Origin: Patescibacteria group bacterium
Lineage (GTDB): Bacteria; Patescibacteriota; Saccharimonadia; CAILAD01; BJGX01
Assembly (NCBI GenBank): GCA_009691555.1
Contig: SICB01000020.1
Coordinates: 1-9,357 of the forward strand
Length of the DNA stretch: 9,357 nt
Direction: 5' to 3'
Shown in pieces: positions 6,561 to 9,357 of the stretch. The notes under the pieces are model-generated. The model was not told the DNA's origin. It searched no databases and saw only the letters and a list, made by a program, of their open reading frames with translations. Numbering within the stretch: the first letter of the stretch is position 1; each line of letters starts with the position of its first letter. The position numbers were made by a program, and so were the translations under genes.

Positions 6561-6575
6561 TCCGCCTCTGGCGGA
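6561..6575 (+). repeat. Short GC-rich palindrome next to the second tRNA-end repeat
   Basis: TCCGCC-TCT-GGCGGA is a perfect 6-bp hairpin with a 3-nt loop directly abutting repeat copy 2. It has the form of short palindromic intergenic repeats; other genomic copies are not visible here. Confidence 0.5.
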
Positions 6576-6594
6576 AACCCTGCCGCCCCAGCCA
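6576..6594 (+). repeat. tRNA 3'-end direct repeat, copy 2
   Basis: Exact 19-nt copy of 6478-6496 without the rest of a tRNA. It lies 98 bp downstream of copy 1 and immediately before the nuclease unit. Confidence 0.9.
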
Positions 6595-6619
6595 TCTTTC
6601 GCTAAAGCTACAGAATGGC
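6591..6619 (+). repeat. Left flanking imperfect palindrome of the GIY-YIG unit
   Basis: The outer stem GCCAT (6591-6595)/ATGGC (6615-6619) encloses TTTCG...GCTACAG. Reverse-complemented, it matches the right element (6905-6933) at 20 of 29 positions. It shares GCCA with repeat copy 2 and includes the nuclease start codon. Confidence 0.6.
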
Positions 6620-6893
6620 TTGCCGTGTACTATGCATTATATACTTGTACAGTTCAAAATCTAAAAAGAATTACTACGGTTCAACGAAAAACCTACAAAA
6701 GCGTTTAGGGCTCCATAACGCCGGCAAAGTTTTTTCGACCAAACCATACTTACCATGGAAATTAATATGGTATGGTGCTTTTATAGACGAAAAAAGAGCC
6801 AAAGATTTTGAGCGGTATTTGAAATCAGGTTCAGGAAAAGCATTTGCCTACAAAAGGCTGATAGTTTCTGTGGCTTTAAAGAAAGACGATTAG
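6615..6893 (+). CDS. GIY-YIG family nuclease (small single-domain type)
   Basis: The 92-residue protein has the single-domain layout of small GIY-YIG proteins. Visible are YYGST (20-24, the YIG half), R30 in LQKRL, HNAGKVFSTK (34-43), LPWKLIWYGAF (46-56) and the metal-binding glutamate E66 in RAKDFERYLKSGSG. Such nucleases cut DNA with one active site; the substrate here is unknown. The N-terminal GIY half is off: the frame reads CIIYLYSS, whereas a GTG at 6625 in another frame reads Val-Tyr-Tyr-Ala, the usual family start. Two 1-nt insertions near 6638-6652 would explain this, so it may be partly decayed. There is no Shine-Dalgarno before the ATG. Confidence 0.8.
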   Translation: MACRVLCIIYLYSSKSKKNYYGSTKNLQKRLGLHNAGKVFSTKPYLPWKLIWYGAFIDEKRAKDFERYLKSGSGKAFAYKRLIVSVALKKDD

Positions 6894-6904
6894 GGAGGTT
6901 AAAT

Positions 6905-6933
6905 GGTATTCCGTAGTTTCAACGAAGGATACC
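6905..6933 (+). repeat. Right flanking imperfect palindrome of the GIY-YIG unit
   Basis: GGTAT...ATACC outer stem, then TC-CGT with ACG-AA-GG (2-nt bulge) and loop AGTTTCA. It begins 11 nt after the nuclease stop and its last two bases are the first of repeat copy 3. Its outer stem differs from the left element by paired changes that keep pairing. Confidence 0.6.
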
Positions 6934-6947
6934 TGCCGCCCCAGCCA
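6932..6947 (+). repeat. tRNA 3'-end direct repeat, copy 3
   Basis: cctgccgccccagcca, 16 nt identical to the tRNA-Gln 3' end. It is followed within 3 nt by a strong terminator, just as copy 1 is. Confidence 0.9.
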
Positions 6948-6950
6948 ATG

Positions 6951-6981
6951 AAAAATACCTGAGCTTGCCTCGGGTATTTTT
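6951..6981 (+). terminator. Strong rho-independent terminator after the third tRNA-end repeat
   Basis: AAAAATACCTGAG, loop CTTGC, CTCGGGTATTTTT: 13 bp with one T-G pair. The A/T flanks make it usable from both strands. Its place suggests it was once the tRNA-Gln terminator. Confidence 0.85.
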
Positions 6982-7017
6982 GATTTGTTTGGTAGCTAGG
7001 GTTCGTAACCCAAGGTT

Positions 7018-7075
7018 CGGTGTACGAGGAGCGCAGAGCAAAAGCCAAGTTTACTTGAGCTTTTGCCGAGCACCG
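7018..7075 (+). other. Strong hairpin in the gap between the nuclease unit and the small basic ORF
   Basis: GCAAAAGC-CAAG (7038-7049), loop TTTA, CTTG-A-GCTTTTGC (7054-7066): 12 bp with one bulged A. CGGTG (7018-7022) and CACCG (7071-7075) can close it further out. No T-run follows, so it is not a classic terminator. The rest of 6982-7102 has a small GGGTT-CGT-AACCC hairpin and nothing else I recognise. Confidence 0.5.
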
Positions 7076-7102
7076 CAGGAAGAAGGCGCTAGCCGCCAGC
7101 CG

Positions 7103-7249
7103 ATGCCCAAAGATCTAGATATGAATGACTCAAAAAAACCAAACCGTAAACGTACACGTTCGCATCACAAAAAGCAGACAAAACGCCCTGACAAAATAAT
7201 AAATTCTGCGACCTCAAACACCGATGAGGTCATTATAAATTTACGCTAA
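7103..7249 (+). CDS. Possible small, highly basic protein
   Basis: From the ATG at 7103 the frame gives 48 residues, or 42 from the ATG at 7121. The centre is very rich in Lys, Arg and His (KKPNRKRTRSHHKKQTKRPDK), and the end is neutral/acidic (NTDEVIINLR). It could bind nucleic acid. An AGGAAGAAGG stretch lies too far upstream for 7103, and no clear ribosome site or promoter fits either start. The frame is open further upstream (to 6965) through hairpin sequence that does not look coding. I do not recognise a family. Confidence 0.35.
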   Translation: MPKDLDMNDSKKPNRKRTRSHHKKQTKRPDKIINSATSNTDEVIINLR

Positions 7250-7281
7250 AAACACAAGCAGAATAATATAAAATAATAGTA

Positions 7282-7310
7282 TTGACAACTTTAAAAAATC
7301 AGAGTATAAA
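7282..7310 (+). promoter_or_regulatory. Promoter of the exported-protein cassette
   Basis: A perfect TTGACA (7282-7287), exactly 17 bp, then TATAAA (7305-7310). Predicted +1 is near 7317. The A/T-rich promoter marks the edge of the G+C-richer cassette. Confidence 0.8.
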
Positions 7311-7316
7311 TGGCTT

Positions 7317-7523
7317 ATCACTCCGTTGTCTAGATGTGGCAAAATAGCATATCGTTATGAATCACAGAGTGTGTACCTTGAAGCATGATCTATGAGAGTG
7401 GATCACGTTTCGACAGACAGGAAATCAGGCATCGGGCGATGAAGTAAATGTTGGCAGTGCACACACGTGAGATACACGAGTGTATTCGTCCCAGAACTAG
7501 TAGTTCTTGGGAAGGAGCAAGAC
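7317..7523 (+). promoter_or_regulatory. Long structured 5' leader of the exported-protein gene
   Basis: The 207-nt leader has no gene. It contains TGATCTAT-GAGA-GTGGATCA (8 bp, GNRA-type loop, about 7387-7406), ATACA-CGAG-TGTAT (about 7472-7485) and CCCA-GAACT-AGT-AGTTC-T-TGGG (7490-7511). The last ends directly against the AAGGAG ribosome site (7512-7517), so it could control translation. I match it to no known riboswitch class. Confidence 0.45.
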
Positions 7524-8153
7524 ATGCGCAGTTTCAGGATTACCCGAAGGTTGAAGGCTCTGCTGGTTGTAGCCGTTCTGGTTGCATGCAGCACCGTCAC
7601 TTCGGCCTGCGAGACAATCGAACATTCGTGGCCGGGTCTTTTGGGTTCAGCGAATTACCCGCTCCAGATTGACTACCAGCTTTCTGAGGCTGTCCCTGGC
7701 TACTGGCCTGGGACGCGCGCGTATTGCGTGTTCAGGGCGTCGCAGGTAGCTGGTCGACGAGATTCTTGCCGAATTGTGGCAGGATACGATCAGGCGCCGA
7801 TTTACGACTGGCGCAACTGGAAGATTCACAACGATACAGCACCACTGTCGTATGAGTACGTGTCGGGCCATGGCTGGACCATTGTCACTGAGAGCGGCCT
7901 GCTCTTCGAAGGTTGCAAGCGGCTTGATCCCACAAAGGGAGCAGTCCACGACTGGGAGTGTGACTACCACATTCTGGAGGTGATCAACATGGTCAGCGGT
8001 GAATCATCTGCTAGCTGGCATCTCCGAAAGGTGGTGAACTGGACCAAGTACGTCGGCAACACAGCTGGTTGTGCAGCGTTCCTGACCGGACTCAGTGCGG
8101 GCAATGTGATCACGCTACCAGGAATCACTGGTTGTGCGGACGGTCCACTTTGA
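7524..8153 (+). CDS. Cysteine-rich exported protein, possibly a lipoprotein, unknown function
   Basis: The 209-residue product begins with a clear signal peptide: RITRRLK basic part, then the hydrophobic ALLVVAVLVA. L19-V20-A21-C22 fits a lipobox; cleavage before C29 by signal peptidase I is the alternative. There are eight cysteines (22, 29, 68, 82, 131, 146, 183, 204), suggesting disulfides outside the cell. The middle is Trp/Tyr-rich; the C-terminal 27 residues are Gly-rich and hydrophobic, bracketed by C183 and C204 (GCAAFLTGLSAGN...ITGC). I recognise no family. I start at 7524, not at a longer in-frame ATG (7467), because GGAAGGAG sits 6 nt upstream and the signal peptide starts there. 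G+C-rich codons (CTG, CTC, CGC) differ from the rest of the window and suggest recent acquisition, perhaps from an actinobacterial host. Confidence 0.75.
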   Translation: MRSFRITRRLKALLVVAVLVACSTVTSACETIEHSWPGLLGSANYPLQIDYQLSEAVPGYWPGTRAYCVFRASQVAGRRDSCRIVAGYDQAPIYDWRNWKIHNDTAPLSYEYVSGHGWTIVTESGLLFEGCKRLDPTKGAVHDWECDYHILEVINMVSGESSASWHLRKVVNWTKYVGNTAGCAAFLTGLSAGNVITLPGITGCADGPL

Positions 8154-8170
8154 CTGGCTGGGAGGTGTTG

Positions 8171-8302
8171 ATGCTTGCTGGGTCGCTGATTGCGATCATT
8201 GGCGGTATCGTGTCCGGTCCCCCGTGGATGCGCAAGTGGCTCATCACCTTGTTGGTCGTGGTGCTTGGTGTGGCAGCTGTTTTGGCCCTCATGGTCACGT
8301 GA
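8171..8302 (+). CDS. 43-residue two-helix membrane protein
   Basis: GGGAGGT lies 6 nt before the ATG, 17 nt after the stop of the exported protein, so the two form an operon. The product is almost all hydrophobic: helix 3-15, a turn with PPWMRK (17-22) and helix 23-42. The basic turn predicts a hairpin with the loop inside. It could be an immunity, anchoring or export partner of the upstream protein. Composition matches the G+C-rich cassette. I recognise no family. Confidence 0.6.
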   Translation: MLAGSLIAIIGGIVSGPPWMRKWLITLLVVVLGVAAVLALMVT

Positions 8303-8314
8303 CAGCAGTCGCAT

Positions 8315-8405
8315 TTAAGGCATTCGGCAACTGAGGTGGTTGCCCTCAAACTCCCCTTGGTGCGAAATTAGCATCAAGTTCATTCTGGCAGTTGGATGCC
8401 TTAAA
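8315..8405 (+). other. Long inverted repeat in the cassette's 3' region
   Basis: TTTAAGGCATTC (8315-8326) pairs with GGATGCCTTAAA (8394-8405), 12 bp with one T-G. AACTG (8330-8334) pairs with CAGTT (8389-8393) after a 3-nt bulge. It encloses about 54 nt including GAGG...CCTC. It starts 12 nt after the last cassette stop, without a T-run. A transcript would have a strongly structured 3' region; a role in RNA stability is inferred. Confidence 0.6.
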
Positions 8406-8437
8406 ATCCAATAAAACAAAATCCGGAATGGCTCCGG
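8405..8437 (-). terminator. Probable minus-strand terminator downstream of the gltX fragment
   Basis: On the minus strand CCGGA, loop GCCAT, TCCGG (8423-8437), then ATTTTGTTTTATTGG. The 5-bp stem is short and the T-tract is interrupted. The plus-strand reading has no T-run. Confidence 0.5.
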
Positions 8438-8520
8438 TTAAATTGGGTTGAGCTCATACAAACAATTGCATTTGATGCATTTGTGGTCTCCCCTAAAAAA
8501 GGGTGGTAGGAATTGAGATC

Positions 8521-8559
8521 GAGAGATGGCCCCTACGCACCCTGCGTATACCATCACTC
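8521..8559 (+). ncRNA. Rod-like RNA hairpin directly upstream of the hammerhead ribozyme
   Basis: GAG/CTC (3 bp), an A-A mismatch, GATGG/CCATC (5 bp), a CCCC/TA internal loop, then TACGCA-CCC-TGCGTA (6 bp, 3-nt loop). It ends 5 nt before ribozyme stem III. It fits no ribozyme or riboswitch class I know, but its ordered, interrupted stems suggest RNA function. The preceding 8438-8520 holds short palindromes (TGAGCTCA at about 8450-8457; GCAT-TTG-ATGC; CCCT-AAAAA-AGGG) and no gene. Confidence 0.5.
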
Positions 8560-8564
8560 TTTCA

Positions 8565-8625
8565 GTTCTATCCTTTACAAATGTGTATTTGTACTGATGA
8601 GTCCAAAAGGACGAAAGGTTAGAAC
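8565..8625 (+). ncRNA. Hammerhead self-cleaving ribozyme, type III
   Basis: All core elements are present in order: stem III GTTCTATCC (8565-8573), then TT (U16.1 and H17) at the cleavage site; stem I TACAAAT-GTGT-ATTTGTA (8576-8593, 7 bp); CTGATGA (8594-8600); stem II GTCC-AAAA-GGAC (8601-8612); GAAA (8613-8616); and stem III GGTTAGAAC (8617-8625). Stem III has 8 of 9 pairs with one T-T mismatch; A8616 pairs with T8574. Cleavage is predicted between 8575 and 8576 (triplet CUU, an allowed NUH). The open end is at stem III, which defines type III. It lies downstream of the exported-protein operon on the same strand and antisense to the end of the gltX fragment. Only one copy is seen. Confidence 0.88.
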
Positions 8626-9056
8626 GATTCGAGTTGAGCGTGAAGTCTGCGCAAGATCGTTTCTTTACCCAATACATGTAGAGTTTCGGCTAGGCCGGGG
8701 CTGGCAGAAGCTTGCGTAGTGGCTATTCTAATTAAGCTAAATAGGATGGCTGGCTTTTGGTTAGTTGAATCTAGTAGGTTGTTTAGGCATTTTGTTAAGT
8801 CACCAGGGCTAAAATCACTTTTTCCTAATGTGGTTTTTGCTTGTTCCAGCAAGCCCTTTAGTTCTGATGTTTCAAGCTTCTTGAGTTGTTTGTGGGTAGA
8901 AATGAGCTCTGGATTTAATGGTAAGTCTTTAAAGAAAAACAACGTGAGCTCCTGTAGTTCGGCAAAGTACTTCAAACGTTCCTGCACAAGGCCTAACACC
9001 TGTTTTTTGTATGCGTCATCATAGGTTTTTAGAAAGGTTACTGCCCCGCGTAACAA
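8619..9056 (-). pseudogene. gltX: C-terminal fragment of glutamyl-tRNA synthetase
   Basis: The 145 residues match only the C-terminal anticodon-binding part of bacterial GluRS: VQERLKYFAELQELTLFFFKD (24-44) and the final LIRIATTQASASPGLAETLHVLGKETILRRL (108-138), the family's typical ending. A full enzyme has about 460-500 residues; the Rossmann catalytic domain with the HIGH and KMSKS motifs is missing. The frame opens at a TTG directly after the stop of the upstream membrane-protein gene, with no ribosome site of its own, so the 5' part was probably lost by rearrangement. The C-terminus looks natural. It could still be translated by coupling to the upstream gene as a stand-alone tRNA-binding domain. 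Its stop codon lies within the ribozyme's stem III on the other strand. Confidence 0.7.
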
Positions 9057-9357
9057 TTAATGCGCGCCACCAATCAATAAAAGAAAAAATAACATCACCA
9101 GCTCGAATACTAAAGAGAAAATCGAAATAACGATACCTGCGATTACTAATCCTCTTCCGTGTTGGCCTTTTTTTACTTTCAATGCTGCAATAATACTAAT
9201 AACTAACCCTGCAATTGGAAGAGTGAAGGCAAGAACAAAACCTACGACTACAATATTCGGTATAGCCTTACTTTGATTATTGCTACTATCTAGCGCTGGT
9301 TCTGATTTAGGAGTGGGCGCTGGAGTGGTAATATTAACGGCTGGTACTGGTGGGTGT
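9057..9357 (-). CDS. DUF4190-like two-helix membrane protein, 5' end outside the window
   Basis: The visible C-terminal 99 residues begin with a Pro/Thr-rich segment (HPPVPAVNITTPAPTPK). Two membrane helices follow (about 34-59 and 70-95), joined by a basic loop KVKKGQHGRG. The pattern helix, KKGQ-GRG, helix (LVIAGIVISIFSLVF) is typical of DUF4190-like proteins, small membrane proteins of unknown function common in Gram-positive and Patescibacteria genomes. It ends with TAA at 9057-9059, abutting the gltX fragment. The start lies beyond 9357. Confidence 0.8.
   Translation of the reverse strand, partial: HPPVPAVNITTPAPTPKSEPALDSSNNQSKAIPNIVVVGFVLAFTLPIAGLVISIIAALKVKKGQHGRGLVIAGIVISIFSLVFELVMLFFLLLIGGAH

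Larger units (their letters stand above)
6595..6947 (+). mobile_element. Candidate minimal tRNA-nested element carrying a GIY-YIG nuclease
   Basis: A 353-bp unit lies between tRNA-end repeat copies 2 and 3. It holds one GIY-YIG gene with related palindromes in inverted orientation at both ends, and nothing else. Direct repeats of a tRNA 3' end are the usual scar of integration there, but no integrase or transposase is present. Movement by nuclease-driven homing or by help in trans is inference. The remainder between copies 1 and 2 (6497-6575) holds a terminator and a palindrome and may be the trace of another event. Confidence 0.4.

Noticed and set aside
6401..6595. 64-residue minus-strand ORF across the tRNA
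   Set aside because: It is the antisense of tRNA-Gln (reads GRQGSNLRMTVPKTVALPLG), a well-known false gene.
6478..6947. CRISPR-like array from the three repeats
   Set aside because: The repeats are tRNA 3' ends spaced very unevenly (about 98 and 355 bp) and one spacer holds a gene; no Cas genes are present.
6965..7102. Upstream part of the frame leading into the small basic ORF
   Set aside because: It runs through the terminator and hairpin sequence and has no coding character or ribosome site.
7467..7523. Upstream in-frame ATG for the exported protein
   Set aside because: The extra residues would come before the signal peptide, and GGAAGGAG marks 7524 as the start.
8326..8376. CTGAGGT followed later by CGAAA, considered as a tandem hammerhead copy
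   Set aside because: The core base A9 is replaced and no stem II can form between the two parts.
8438..8677. 79-residue minus-strand ORF over the ribozyme
   Set aside because: It overlaps structured RNA and the gltX end in another frame, with no family resemblance.
8719..9024. 101-residue plus-strand ORF
   Set aside because: It is the opposite strand of the clearly recognisable gltX fragment.

Overview
The window looks like a stretch of chromosome from a Patescibacteria/CPR bacterium, most likely a Saccharibacteria (TM7) relative. This is inferred from overall protein character (short genes, a Lys/Thr/Ser-rich single-pass surface protein, a DUF4190-like two-TM protein, a FAM173-like methyltransferase) and from tight gene packing; no single marker proves it. 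TGA ends several genes, so the recoded UGA=Gly code of Gracilibacteria/Absconditabacteria does not apply.

Bases 1-6326 are an ordinary, densely packed housekeeping block, all on the minus strand. In transcription order it encodes a DEAD-box RNA helicase, a PolB-like DEDDy 3'-5' exonuclease, a Bcp/PrxQ peroxiredoxin, a membrane-anchored FAM173-like methyltransferase, a 2-Cys AhpC-type peroxiredoxin, a membrane-anchored surface protein, a degenerate histidine-kinase-like protein that contains no histidine, a single-domain response regulator and RecO. Themes are peroxide defence, DNA/RNA maintenance and signalling. Three starts (11, 1769, 4961) lie 7-8 nt after a -10 box, which points to leaderless mRNAs.

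Bases 6370-6981 hold a plus-strand tRNA-Gln(UUG) gene with its own promoter, leader hairpin and terminator. The 3' end of this tRNA is repeated twice more downstream. The second and third copies bracket a small GIY-YIG nuclease gene, which is also flanked by a pair of related imperfect palindromes in inverted orientation with compensatory base changes. This resembles a minimal element nested at a tRNA 3' end. A strong terminator follows the last copy.

Bases 6982-8625 are accessory. A hairpin region and a small basic ORF come first. A consensus promoter then drives a visibly G+C-richer cassette: a cysteine-rich exported protein and a 43-residue two-helix membrane protein. Its long 3' region is full of hairpins and ends in a complete type III hammerhead ribozyme (8565-8625), with all catalytic-core nucleotides present. 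I regard the ribozyme as the most striking hidden feature.

Bases 8619-9357 return to the minus strand: the end of a DUF4190-like membrane protein gene runs directly into a fragment encoding only the C-terminal anticodon-binding part of glutamyl-tRNA synthetase. This suggests a rearrangement junction or gene remnant. No integrase, transposase or CRISPR array is visible.
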